Program-made: the position numbers and the translations under genes
Origin: UBA724 sp964008075
Lineage (GTDB): Bacteria > Bacteroidota > Bacteroidia > Flavobacteriales > Flavobacteriaceae
NCBI GenBank assembly: GCA_964008075.1
Contig: CAXGAP010000005.1
Location: 1-50,318, forward strand
DNA length: 50,318 nt
Direction: 5' to 3'
Part shown: positions 8,957 to 18,317 of the stretch, one piece after another
Layout of the letters: the number at the start of each line of letters is the position of its first letter
How positions within the stretch are numbered: the first letter of the stretch is position 1
The notes under the pieces: model-generated
The model's input: only the letters and a program-made list of their open reading frames with translations
Databases searched by the model: none
What the model was told of the DNA's origin: nothing

Positions 8957-11435
8957 ATTACATCTCACACTCATTGGCGTTGTCGCCATTCTTGTTAGCT
9001 GCAAATCAAATAAACAACTTCCAACATTAGTCACGCTCGACTCTAACTGGTCTTTTCGTTCTGCCAACGCTTACGAGTGGCGCTCAGCAACTGTGCCAGG
9101 AAACATATATTCTGATCTGATAGATCATCAACTCATTGAAGATCCCTTTATTGGAGCAAATGAGACAACAGTGCAGTGGGTTGCTGATTCAACATGGGTC
9201 TATCAAACCAATTTTGATGTGCCAACAAGTACACTCAATAAAGAAAATATCCAACTTGAATTTGAGGGTCTTGACACCTATGCGAAGGTCTATTTGAATG
9301 ACAGTTTATTGATTTCAACCAATAATGCATTCAGGACTTTTAAGGTTCCTGTCAAGGACTTCCTAATGTCTCAAAACACACTGTCGATTCATTTTGCTCC
9401 AACACAAGTTAAAGAGGAAATTGAGAAAAATAAACTCGATTACACACTACCAGAGGGCAATCGTGTGTTTACGCGCAAGGCGCAGTTTCAATATGGTTGG
9501 GATTGGGGTCCGAAGCTAAATACCATGGGGATTTGGAAAGATATCACCTTGCAGGCGTGGGATGATTCTTCTATTGAAAATATCTTTTTACAAAAGGATT
9601 CCTATACGAATGAAAAAGCACAATTCACTGCTGTTGTAACACTGACAAGCCCGCCAAATCAGGCAAGTACAATTGAGGTGTTGGCCGATGGAAAAGAATT
9701 TTCTTTGGCAATACCTACATCAAGTACAATGGATAAATTCGAGGTTCCCGTCACTATTGAAAACCCCACATTCTGGTGGCCCCACAACCTTGGCGATCCA
9801 CACCTCTATCAGGTTGAGGTTCGATTGATCAAAAACAAAACGATAGTGGATGAGATCGTGTTACAGCATGGCATACGCAATGTTTCACTCATTGCTGAAG
9901 AGGATGAACATGGTCAGTCCTTTTATTTCAATATAAATGGGGAGGCTGTGTATATGAAAGGGGCAAATTATATTCCGCAACACAGTTTGCAGAATCGAGT
10001 CACAGATACTCATTATGAAAACTTACTCCAAGATGCTGTTGATGCCAATATGAATATGCTTCGTGTATGGGGTGGTGGTATTTATGAAAATGATATTTTC
10101 TATGAGATATGCGATGAACAAGGAATCCTTTTGTGGCAGGACTTTATGTATGCCTGTGCCATGTATCCAGGTGATGAAGAATTTTTGGAGAACGCCAAGC
10201 AAGAAGCAGAAGACCAACTCATACGTTTGCGAAATCACCCGAGTATTGTCTTGTGGTGTGGAAATAATGAAAACAATGAAGGTTGGCATAATTGGGGTTG
10301 GCAAGATGGCAAGACGCAAGCGCAGAAGGACAAAATATGGGGCGACTACTTAAAACTATTTGACAGTATTTTACCAGCAGAAGTAGCAAAACACACCCAA
10401 ATTGATTATTGGGAGAGTTCTCCGAAATATGGACGTGGGAATCCTAAGTATCAATTTGAGGGTGACGCTCATGATTGGTGGGTTTGGCATGATGCCTATC
10501 CATTTGAACATTTTGAAGACTATGTTCCACGCTTTATGAGTGAGTTTGGGTTTCAGTCTTTTCCGAGTCAAGAGGCGATGAAATTCATTAATCAATCAGA
10601 TGATATACAGATCGACACTGAGGGTATGAAATCACACCAAAAACATCATCGTGGGTATGCGCTGATTGATCTGTATATGGACAGGGATCATGTGGTAGCA
10701 GAAAATGATGAGGACTATGCCTACGTGAGTCAAGTGGTGCAGGCGCGTGGAATACGATTGGGAATTGAGGCCCACAGAAGAGCAAAGCCCTATAATATGG
10801 GTACTCTTTACTGGCAACTCAACGACTGTTGGCCCGGGATTTCATGGTCGAGTATCGATCATTTTGGCAATTGGAAAGCATTACATTATGAGGCAAAGAA
10901 GGCGTTTGAAAATATCCTTATTTCATTTAAGAGAGATGGAGATCAGGTTGATGTCTATATTGTCAATGACTTATTGAAAAATCTTGATGAAACGTTGGCA
11001 TTACAGCTGTATGACTTCAAGGGAAATGTATTATGGAGTTCCTCAAAAGAAGTAAAAGTTGGTTTGAATACCAGCGTCCTAGCTCAATCTTTTTTAGTTG
11101 AAAAAATGGGAAATCTGAACGGGAATGAGGTTATGTTAGAGGCTAAGTATGGGGAACATACCAACACTTACTTTTTTGAAAAAACAAAGAATTTAGCGTT
11201 GGGTGACGATGAAATTCACTTTGAAATCCAAAAAGTAGATAAAGGGTTTTCAATTGATCTCACTTCACCTGTATTGCAAAAAAATATCATGCTAATGGCT
11301 GATTCCAAAGGGCACTTTTCTGACAACTATTTTGATTTGAAAGCGAACAAAAAGAAAACAATACTGTTTCAAACTGCATCCACATCACCAGTAAGGATCA
11401 CTTATAAAAGTTTAAATCAACTCATAAAAGACTGA
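8949..11435 (+). CDS. GH2 beta-mannosidase lipoprotein
   Basis: An 828-residue exo-beta-mannosidase of glycoside hydrolase family 2, which hydrolyses terminal beta-1,4-mannose such as the Man-beta-GlcNAc core of N-glycans. A signal peptide with lipobox LVSC indicates a membrane-anchored exported enzyme. Domains in order are the GH2 sugar-binding jelly roll (about 25-190), the immunoglobulin-like domain (about 200-300) and the TIM barrel (about 305-680), followed by C-terminal beta domains. The acid/base is E441 in WCGNNENNEGW and the nucleophile is E532 in FMSEFGFQSFPS; both fit beta-mannosidases rather than beta-galactosidases. It is translationally coupled to cutC and followed by a strong hairpin terminator. 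Confidence 0.92.
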   Translation: MHKLHLTLIGVVAILVSCKSNKQLPTLVTLDSNWSFRSANAYEWRSATVPGNIYSDLIDHQLIEDPFIGANETTVQWVADSTWVYQTNFDVPTSTLNKENIQLEFEGLDTYAKVYLNDSLLISTNNAFRTFKVPVKDFLMSQNTLSIHFAPTQVKEEIEKNKLDYTLPEGNRVFTRKAQFQYGWDWGPKLNTMGIWKDITLQAWDDSSIENIFLQKDSYTNEKAQFTAVVTLTSPPNQASTIEVLADGKEFSLAIPTSSTMDKFEVPVTIENPTFWWPHNLGDPHLYQVEVRLIKNKTIVDEIVLQHGIRNVSLIAEEDEHGQSFYFNINGEAVYMKGANYIPQHSLQNRVTDTHYENLLQDAVDANMNMLRVWGGGIYENDIFYEICDEQGILLWQDFMYACAMYPGDEEFLENAKQEAEDQLIRLRNHPSIVLWCGNNENNEGWHNWGWQDGKTQAQKDKIWGDYLKLFDSILPAEVAKHTQIDYWESSPKYGRGNPKYQFEGDAHDWWVWHDAYPFEHFEDYVPRFMSEFGFQSFPSQEAMKFINQSDDIQIDTEGMKSHQKHHRGYALIDLYMDRDHVVAENDEDYAYVSQVVQARGIRLGIEAHRRAKPYNMGTLYWQLNDCWPGISWSSIDHFGNWKALHYEAKKAFENILISFKRDGDQVDVYIVNDLLKNLDETLALQLYDFKGNVLWSSSKEVKVGLNTSVLAQSFLVEKMGNLNGNEVMLEAKYGEHTNTYFFEKTKNLALGDDEIHFEIQKVDKGFSIDLTSPVLQKNIMLMADSKGHFSDNYFDLKANKKKTILFQTASTSPVRITYKSLNQLIKD

Positions 11436-11456
11436 GATTTGTTAAATAGTTGAGAA

Positions 11457-11488
11457 CAAAAAAAAGCCTGCAATTTGCAGGCTTTTTT
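11457..11488. terminator. Bidirectional rho-independent terminator between GH2 and susD
   Basis: GCCTGCAA (11466-11473) pairs perfectly with TTGCAGGC (11475-11482), flanked by A-run and T-run on either side, giving a strong stem that works in both directions. It separates the convergent GH2 and SusC/SusD operons. Confidence 0.9.
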
Positions 11489-11520
11489 CAAACTAACTAA
11501 ATATAAAAAACCTAATTAAA

Positions 11521-13230
11521 TTATTTTGCAAACCATAATTTTGTAGCCATATTATCAGGCCCTTGAATGGAAACAGCAGCACTTACATTATCACCATTTG
11601 TATTATACGTGTCAGATCCATATCTTAATCTCTGTGCCTGTCTACCATTCAAGTCCCCAGCAAAAGAGATAATGTCGTTATCATCGGATGTTATGACTGC
11701 TGCTGTAGGATAACCAGTATCTCTGACAATAGCCCAACTTTCGTATCCATTAGTGTAATTAACTAACCAACGTTGTGTTGCTATTTTCTCTAGTTTTTCT
11801 TCCATTGTACCAGATAAAGAACCCATGTCAGAAGATAAAAATTCTGCTGAAGGGGCTGTATCCCAAACAGCCATAGCTTTTTCTAAGCCTAATTGATAGT
11901 AAGTATTTGCATCTCCACTAGCAAGTCCCTTTACAATTGCTTCTGCTATCATAAAATGTGAATCAGCTGATGCCATTACAACTTCCGGGAATTGATCCTT
12001 TCCTTCATCGTTTCTAACTTGAGTTATGATATCTGCTGGCTCAGAAAACATTGTTCCTGGCATGTACCCTTTAAGCTTTGGGCTTATTCTTGAAGGCATG
12101 CCTACATAATTGGTGTTTTCTGGCATAGTGATAGTCAAATCAGTAGCTGTTTCTGTCCACGTATAATCTTGATCTTGGATAAGACCAGCAGCATCAAGTG
12201 AGCCTTTAACGAAATCAACATGAACATCGATCAAAGCAACACCTTCACCAGTCGTTGGCTTTGTTATTGTCATTGTTCCGCCTGTAGCAGGTTTAGTCAT
12301 CAAAGATAACCTTGGATCATCATAATCTTTCATTGCATTATTCAAAGCCTGAGAAACTCTCCAATCGCTACCTCCACCTCCAAATGTATAAACATCTCCA
12401 TAGCATGCAGCGGAAGAAGCACCCCATATATTTGTTTCAGCAGGAAAGCTTGCAAACATACCATCAACATTAGCCAACACACCGGATGCAATTGCTTCCG
12501 AAGCAGCAGTTGCAGAAAAATCTTCTCCTGCAGCTCCATGAGCTCTTAGTGCTAATCGTAACTTTAAACTGTTTGCCATTTGTTTCCAGTTTTGCATATT
12601 ACCACTAAATATTACATCATTTTCTGCAAGCTTCCCAAAACCACTACCAGCTTCTGTTTTATCGCCAATAATTTCTATTGCTTCATCAAGTTCAGCAATT
12701 ATTCCTTTGTATATGGTTAATTGGTCATCGAACTTAGGTAAAGCTATATCTGGATCAGATGCTTCTGAGTATGGGATCATTCCATAGGCATCTGTAAATT
12801 GTTGATAATAAATCCCTTTCATTATAAGCCCCAGAGCATAATACATTTCATCCTCTAAAGGGCCACCTTCATTAACATTATTCAAATATGAAGTTAAGAC
12901 AGTATTGTAACCCGATAGGTGGTTCCAACAACCAGCGTCTGACCAAAAGCTATTATATAACCATCCTAAATCGCCATCCCAACTAGATCCGGCCCATCCA
13001 TTTGATGATTGACCAGAAAATTGATCAACGTGTATTACATTTCCTAGCCAGCGAGGAAACATGTTACCTTTTAAAAGCCTTTGCTGAATTTCAGTAACAA
13101 AAAACTTCGCACTGATATCTTCAGTAGATAGTGCATCAGGTTGTGTGTTTATTTCATCGAAATCATCTGTACATGACAGAGCTGTTGCGATTAATAAACT
13201 AGTGCAGATTAATAATATTCTATTTTTCAT
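11521..13230 (-). CDS. susD: SusD-like outer-membrane glycan-binding lipoprotein
   Basis: A 569-residue SusD homologue, apparently of the SusD_2-type subfamily, that covers the mouth of the SusC channel and captures oligosaccharides. The signal peptide ends with lipobox ALSC followed by TDDFDEINTQPDALS, a characteristic SusD N-terminus. Helical TPR-like segments follow, including GLIMKGIYYQQFTDAYGMIPYSEA and NSLKLRLALRAHG. It begins 17 nt after the SusC stop codon, so the two are one operon, and ends before a strong terminator. The ligand cannot be read from the sequence; the neighbouring mannosidases and hexosaminidase suggest a mannose/GlcNAc oligosaccharide. Confidence 0.94.
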   Translation of the reverse strand: MKNRILLICTSLLIATALSCTDDFDEINTQPDALSTEDISAKFFVTEIQQRLLKGNMFPRWLGNVIHVDQFSGQSSNGWAGSSWDGDLGWLYNSFWSDAGCWNHLSGYNTVLTSYLNNVNEGGPLEDEMYYALGLIMKGIYYQQFTDAYGMIPYSEASDPDIALPKFDDQLTIYKGIIAELDEAIEIIGDKTEAGSGFGKLAENDVIFSGNMQNWKQMANSLKLRLALRAHGAAGEDFSATAASEAIASGVLANVDGMFASFPAETNIWGASSAACYGDVYTFGGGGSDWRVSQALNNAMKDYDDPRLSLMTKPATGGTMTITKPTTGEGVALIDVHVDFVKGSLDAAGLIQDQDYTWTETATDLTITMPENTNYVGMPSRISPKLKGYMPGTMFSEPADIITQVRNDEGKDQFPEVVMASADSHFMIAEAIVKGLASGDANTYYQLGLEKAMAVWDTAPSAEFLSSDMGSLSGTMEEKLEKIATQRWLVNYTNGYESWAIVRDTGYPTAAVITSDDNDIISFAGDLNGRQAQRLRYGSDTYNTNGDNVSAAVSIQGPDNMATKLWFAK

Positions 13231-13247
13231 TTTGTTATGTATTTATA

Positions 13248-16200
13248 TTAAAAATTCAATGTTAGATTTAGACCTAAACTTCTTAATGTTGGCATCGCAT
13301 TGTGAGACATACCTTGTGTACCAAATGATGTTCCCAGCACCATTTCAGGGTCTATATCATCAGCACTCTTAGATAAGAAAAATAAGTTTCTTCCTACCAA
13401 TTGAATGTTTGCGCTTTGAAGTCCAAATTTTTCAACACCAGAAATATTGTACCCTATTGAAAGTTCTCTTAATCTAATGTTGTCTTGATCAAAAATATAG
13501 TTCCCAGAAACGTTACCCATCGCTGTCCAGTATTCTTCTCCAGAAATGCGTTCTGTATTAGCAACTCCAGTTCCCGTATTAGTTCCGTTTACTAAAATTC
13601 CATCACGGTATTGAAGACTTCTTTTAGATACACCTTGTCTATCTAAATCAGCAGAGGTTTGTGAATAAATTTGACCGCCTACACGAGCATCTATTAAAAA
13701 ACTCATGGAGAAATCATTAAACCTTATTGTATTAGACCATCCAGCTAAGAAATCGGGTTCTGTATTTCCTAGTAGTTCTGTAGGAGCAGCAGATGCGGTG
13801 GGTATTCCACTGGCGTCAGTTTCACCAGTTAGAACTTTACCATAAATATCCCCAATACTTCCTCCTTCAGTAGCTTTTACAGCAATATTATTATCAGAAG
13901 AAGTGTTGTAAGTAAAGTTGTCCAATCCATCTGTTAAATCCTCAACTTTATTTTCATTTTTTGAATAAAAAAGAGAAGTATTCCAAACAAGATTATTTGA
14001 ATCCATCAAAGTTGCACCAAGTGCAATCTCCAAACCCTTATTGGACACTAAACCGATATTTGTTCTATTAAAAGTAAATCCTGTAGATGCTGCTACTGGG
14101 ACATCAAAAATTAAATCTTCTGTTTCGATATTGTAGAAGGTTACGTCTAAATTAAGTTTATTTCTAAGCATACTTAATTCTAATCCAAACTCGGAAGACG
14201 TTACTGTCTCAGGTTTTAAATCTGGATTAAATTTAATAGGTGAATTACTTAAAACTGTTAACCCAAGGTAACCTTGTCCAGGAACATTGTATGTTTGATT
14301 AAGCTGATATGGATCTGTATCGTTACCTACTTCTGCTAGACTAGCACGAACTTTAAATAAATTGAAAAAATTCTGTTCTGGATCAATAAACCTGTTAAGT
14401 ATAGCAGATAAACTCAAAGAACTGTATGCATAAGATCTATTATTTTCACTTAAAGTAGATGACCAGTCATTGCGAAGCGAACCATCAAGATATATGAAAT
14501 TATCATATGCTAAATTAACAGAACCATAAGCCGAATTTACTTTTTTAACGGCCAGTGGTGCTTCAACTGGTGAATTAACAGTCTTCAAGTTTGAAACAAA
14601 AAATTTCGTCGGAATTTTAAACTCGGAACCAAAAATCATCATGCCTTCGGAGCTTCTTTTAGATAAATTACCACCTAAATTAGCTATAACATTTAATTTT
14701 TCTGTAAATTGATGATTAGCAGTGAATAAAACTTCCGAGTTTAATTCCCCAAATTGACTTTCCTGAATCATCATTTGTCCATTATCTGAGTAGTGATGTC
14801 CAGGTTTTTTGACTTCTATGTCTCTAATGTTAGTTACATCAGCACCAACACGAATAAAAGCACTTAACCAATCCGTAAACTTATAATTTATTTTAGTGTA
14901 ACCTAAAAATCTATTTCTTCTTACAGAACTTTCATCATGTAGAGCCATCCAAAAAGGATTCCCAATTATGCCGTCTCCATAAGTAATAACTTTAAATTCT
15001 GAAGGAGTTCCAGGATTCTCCATTTGATAATTACGCATGTCATCAATAGCTACGTTTCTTGGCATTCTGTATAAATAACCAATGAGGCCTTGAGCTCCAA
15101 CTGAAGATGCTCTACCAGCTACTTCTTGAGTAAAATAGGTGGCCTTAGCGTCAAAGGTCAATCTATCAGAAAGATTTGTTATTGATCTTAAATTAAAGTT
15201 ATGACTTTCTAAATCAGACCCCTCAACAATTGACTCAGATGAGTTATTTGTATATGAAAATCGTGTTGATCCACTTTCTGATCCTTTATCGATTGATAGG
15301 GATGTTATTGATCTTACTCCAGTTCTAAAGAAATTCTCAACATTATTAGGCTTAGCACTATATGCTTTGTTAGATCCATCATAATATGGTTGTGAAGAAC
15401 CATCTAATCTACCACCCCAAGATAACTCAGACCAGCTTCCACTTGAACGAGCTAAATTTGGAGCGCCTAAGGATCCTTGCCCATACTGGTTTTGAAAATC
15501 TGGTAAAAACATAGGATTGTCAACATATAGGTTTGTTTTTAAAGTAACACCTAATCTATCAGACCTTGAACCTTTTTTAGTAGTAATAAGTATGACTCCA
15601 TTACCTGCTCTTGATCCGTAAAGTGCTGATGCTGCAGGTCCTTTGAGTACAGATATAGTTTCAACGTCATCAGGATTTATATCTGAAATACCCCCGCCAG
15701 CAATACTTGGTTCAAAACTTACCTGACCACCCCCATTATTGGAACCAGCTTCTCTTTGGCCACCATCATTACTAAGTGGTAGTGATGCATTAATTGGCAT
15801 ACCATCAACAACAATAAGCGCCTGAGAATTACCAGCTAAAGAATTGTTCCCTCTTATTGTAACTCTTGATCCAGAACCAAGAGATCCTGCAGCAGATACT
15901 TGAAGCCCTGCAACCTTACCTGTAAGAGAACTCGCAAGGTTATTATCCTTAATTGTATTTACATTATCGCCAGCAACTTCTGTGACTGCATATCCCAATG
16001 ATTTTTTCTCTCTTGAAATACCAAGGGCTGTGATTACAACCTCGTCAAGCAATTGATCTTCTTGTAGAACAAAATTAATTTGCAAAGAAGAATCTACAGC
16101 TGTCTCTTGTGTTGCATATCCGACAAAAGAGGCAACTAATATATCGCCAGCAGATACTTCAATACTAAAGTTACCATCAAAATCAGTCGTTGTACCAGTG

Positions 16201-16343
16201 TTTGTACTCTTAACTACAATCGTGGCACCAGGAAGTGGTCCATCAGCTGTTGTTACAGTTCCAGTAACTGTTTGCTGCGCGATCAAACTAACTGATGATA
16301 TCGCAAACAATGCTACTGCTAAAAAATTAAATAATATTTTCAT
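13248..16343 (-). CDS. susC: SusC-like TonB-dependent glycan transporter
   Basis: A roughly 1031-residue outer-membrane TonB-dependent importer. I place the start at the ATG 16343 (16349 is possible), because MKILFNFLAVALFAISSVSLIAQQ is a clean signal peptide; the open frame continues upstream into a hydrophobic stretch that overlaps the promoter. After the signal comes a carboxypeptidase-regulatory-like domain (VTGTVTTADGPLPGATIVVK), then the plug (LDEVVITALGISREKKSLG, SGSRVTIRGNNSL, ALIVVDGMPI, GPAASALYGSRAGNGVILITTKKG), then a barrel ending LRSLGLNLTLNF. It forms an operon with susD. Its promoter has the PUL operator motif just upstream. Confidence 0.96.
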   Translation of the reverse strand: MKILFNFLAVALFAISSVSLIAQQTVTGTVTTADGPLPGATIVVKSTNTGTTTDFDGNFSIEVSAGDILVASFVGYATQETAVDSSLQINFVLQEDQLLDEVVITALGISREKKSLGYAVTEVAGDNVNTIKDNNLASSLTGKVAGLQVSAAGSLGSGSRVTIRGNNSLAGNSQALIVVDGMPINASLPLSNDGGQREAGSNNGGGQVSFEPSIAGGGISDINPDDVETISVLKGPAASALYGSRAGNGVILITTKKGSRSDRLGVTLKTNLYVDNPMFLPDFQNQYGQGSLGAPNLARSSGSWSELSWGGRLDGSSQPYYDGSNKAYSAKPNNVENFFRTGVRSITSLSIDKGSESGSTRFSYTNNSSESIVEGSDLESHNFNLRSITNLSDRLTFDAKATYFTQEVAGRASSVGAQGLIGYLYRMPRNVAIDDMRNYQMENPGTPSEFKVITYGDGIIGNPFWMALHDESSVRRNRFLGYTKINYKFTDWLSAFIRVGADVTNIRDIEVKKPGHHYSDNGQMMIQESQFGELNSEVLFTANHQFTEKLNVIANLGGNLSKRSSEGMMIFGSEFKIPTKFFVSNLKTVNSPVEAPLAVKKVNSAYGSVNLAYDNFIYLDGSLRNDWSSTLSENNRSYAYSSLSLSAILNRFIDPEQNFFNLFKVRASLAEVGNDTDPYQLNQTYNVPGQGYLGLTVLSNSPIKFNPDLKPETVTSSEFGLELSMLRNKLNLDVTFYNIETEDLIFDVPVAASTGFTFNRTNIGLVSNKGLEIALGATLMDSNNLVWNTSLFYSKNENKVEDLTDGLDNFTYNTSSDNNIAVKATEGGSIGDIYGKVLTGETDASGIPTASAAPTELLGNTEPDFLAGWSNTIRFNDFSMSFLIDARVGGQIYSQTSADLDRQGVSKRSLQYRDGILVNGTNTGTGVANTERISGEEYWTAMGNVSGNYIFDQDNIRLRELSIGYNISGVEKFGLQSANIQLVGRNLFFLSKSADDIDPEMVLGTSFGTQGMSHNAMPTLRSLGLNLTLNF

Positions 16344-16367
16344 AATCATTTCATTTTGGTTATGGAT

Positions 16368-16375
16368 CAAAAGTA
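16368..16375 (-). promoter_or_regulatory. -7 promoter element (TACTTTTG) for susC
   Basis: On the minus strand TACTTTTG matches TAnnTTTG exactly and lies 24 nt before the chosen susC ATG. The operator motif ends 29 nt further upstream, almost the same spacing as at GH92. Confidence 0.65.
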
Positions 16376-16404
16376 GATATACCACAAACGACATGCTAAA
16401 AAAC

Positions 16405-16428
16405 AGATACTGCAATTTGACTGCAAAA
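16405..16428 (-). promoter_or_regulatory. Candidate PUL operator upstream of susC
   Basis: The minus strand reads TTTTGCAGTCAAATTGCAGT then ATCT: a perfect 7-bp direct repeat TTGCAGT with 11-bp period. It matches the copy upstream of GH92 (1663-1684) apart from two internal positions. It sits between the stop codon of the TPR-HTH regulator and the susC promoter, and would place a bound activator next to RNA polymerase. Confidence 0.65.
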
Positions 16429-16461
16429 GTTGGGAATATGGTAAAAAATAAGGGGTCTAGA

Positions 16462-18183
16462 TTAAATACTGAAAATAAATGCGTTTAGATCTTGGTTTTT
16501 TATCAAATTTAATTTTTTTGCCAATCGATAGCGCTGACTTTGAACTGTGCGCAATGAAATCCCAGAAATTTGAGCAATTTCATTGTTGCTCTTATTCATT
16601 TTTATGTATGCGATCAAACGTAAATCAACTTTTGACAATTTATAATTTTCATTGAGTTTTTTATAAAAATCTGGAAACACCTCAACAAACTTTTTGTCAA
16701 ACTCACTGTAGGCACTTTCTGAATTAATCAAAGATGAAATTTCTCTTTTCATGCGATTCACACGAGAGGCTGGAAGTTCCTCATCACCACCTAAGCTTTT
16801 TCTAAAGTTTTGAAGGTACTCGTTGCGTTGGATGATAAAATTAGTTTTGCTAAACAATTCTCTTTTCTTTGCATTGAGCTCCTCCTCAAATCGATTTCTC
16901 TCGAGTTCTAATCTTGTGCTTCTTTCGCGCTGTAAATTATTATTGATTCGGAGAATTATAACCAATAATATAAGTATGAGCGCAAATCCAGAAAATAAAA
17001 GCTGTGCTCGATTATACTTCATTTCACTCTCATTAATTTCAGCTTGTTTTTCAGATAACAAAATTATGTTCTCAACATTATCAAGCGACTTGTAAGGGTC
17101 AATTTGTGACTGTTTGCTGTAATATATTATCGAATCTTTAATAGATAAAACCTTATCGAATTTCCCTAAGCTTTGATACGTATTAACCATCGCCTTAAAG
17201 TTTCGAATCCGATTATCTCTGGCAACAAATTGATCAGGAGGACGACTAAATGAGGATTTTAAATTATCCTCTAGTATAGATTCAGCAAGCTCATAGTTAT
17301 TCAGTCCAATGTGACACTCCGCAATCGATACATTCAGTCTAGGTATTTCGTTTGCGAAAGATTCGACAAGTTTTTTTGCTTGCAAAAACAATTCTAAAGA
17401 CTCTGAATAACGTTGCTTATTTTTAAGGTAATCAGCATAGGTTGAAATGGCTCGTGAGAAACTAAGTTGAATTTCTGAATCACTTGAATAAGAGGGGTCA
17501 ACAGATTTTGTGTTAAAAACTTTCTCAGACAATTCTAAATAATTTAATGCATCATCTACCTTATCCTGCAATAAGTATAGATTGATAAACTGGGTATAAG
17601 ATCTGATGATGTCTGAAGGTTTATCAATTAATTGCCTCCGCGATAATATCTTTTTATAGTATTTGAGTGATTCCTCATAATCTCCTAAGTTATAGCTGAT
17701 CATCGCCAAATTTCCTTCAACAGTGTTGAGCCCAAAAAACTTATCTTCTTGATGTTTTATTTCATACAACTCAAAATTTTCGATTGCTTCATAATAATAA
17801 CTACTTGCCCTTTCATATTCTCCATAATTAAAATAAGAGTTTCCAAGGGTAACCAAAATCCAGGGTGGCTTGGAGATATGTTTAAACAATCTCTGATCAA
17901 TAGTTAAAGTTTCGAAAACCCTGAGTGCCTGAAATAAATAATCAAAGGATTCTTTTTCAAAATTAAGGTAGTACAAGGTCTCACCTATCAAATAATTTGT
18001 ATCATAAACATCCCAACTCAATTTATTAAAATCTGAAGTGGAAATTGCTTTATAACCATAATCAAGTGCTTTTTCAGGTTCTTTAATCTGATATTTTCGA
18101 ATGGAGTCGTTCAAGGAAGAAATCGATTGGCTGTGCAGGAGTTGCAAGCCAATGATAAATATTAAAACAAAAAATTTGTTCAT
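16462..18183 (-). CDS. Membrane-anchored TPR regulator with C-terminal LuxR-type HTH
   Basis: A 573-residue regulator. It has an N-terminal signal sequence (MNKFFVLIFIIGLQLLHSQS), an extended array of TPR-like helical pairs (about 25-370), one transmembrane helix (about 395-412), a charged coiled coil (about 415-455) and a C-terminal helix-turn-helix (about 515-560; LSKVDLRLIAYIKMNKSNNE, ISLRTVQSQRYRLAKKLNL) of LuxR/GerE type. The layout implies a periplasmic TPR sensor joined to a cytosolic DNA-binding domain. Such proteins are common beside SusC/SusD pairs in flavobacteria, where they are thought to sense oligosaccharides. It is encoded directly upstream of susC on the same strand, making it the best candidate to bind the direct-repeat motif. 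Ligand and target are inferred. Confidence 0.87.
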   Translation of the reverse strand: MNKFFVLIFIIGLQLLHSQSISSLNDSIRKYQIKEPEKALDYGYKAISTSDFNKLSWDVYDTNYLIGETLYYLNFEKESFDYLFQALRVFETLTIDQRLFKHISKPPWILVTLGNSYFNYGEYERASSYYYEAIENFELYEIKHQEDKFFGLNTVEGNLAMISYNLGDYEESLKYYKKILSRRQLIDKPSDIIRSYTQFINLYLLQDKVDDALNYLELSEKVFNTKSVDPSYSSDSEIQLSFSRAISTYADYLKNKQRYSESLELFLQAKKLVESFANEIPRLNVSIAECHIGLNNYELAESILEDNLKSSFSRPPDQFVARDNRIRNFKAMVNTYQSLGKFDKVLSIKDSIIYYSKQSQIDPYKSLDNVENIILLSEKQAEINESEMKYNRAQLLFSGFALILILLVIILRINNNLQRERSTRLELERNRFEEELNAKKRELFSKTNFIIQRNEYLQNFRKSLGGDEELPASRVNRMKREISSLINSESAYSEFDKKFVEVFPDFYKKLNENYKLSKVDLRLIAYIKMNKSNNEIAQISGISLRTVQSQRYRLAKKLNLIKNQDLNAFIFSI

Positions 18184-18225
18184 TCTAATCTCACTAAAGT
18201 TATTTACTCATAGCTAATGTACAAT

Positions 18226-18248
18226 AATACTGCAAAAAAATGCAAATT
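18226..18248 (-). promoter_or_regulatory. Degenerate operator-like repeat upstream of the TPR regulator
   Basis: On the minus strand TTGCAT (starting at 18245) and TTGCAG (starting at 18235) lie 10 bp apart, followed by TATTA, recalling the susC and GH92 operators. A TAACTTTA at 18195-18202 could be the -7 element. Spacing to that element is shorter than at the other two promoters, so autoregulation is only a possibility. Confidence 0.3.
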
Positions 18249-18317
18249 TAACATCATTGCTATTTTGGACTCATAATAAAACAGAGAAAAAATGACCTAA
18301 AAAACTTGTCTCGGTGT

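Noticed and set aside
10023..10353. Open frames of about 96-98 codons inside the GH2 gene on both strands
   Set aside because: They are shadows of the GH2 coding sequence with no recognisable protein features.
16344..16415. N-terminal extension of the SusC frame (hydrophobic, starts MQYLFF)
   Set aside because: It covers the -7 element and approaches the operator, and the signal peptide starts cleanly at 16343, so the extension is probably untranslated.
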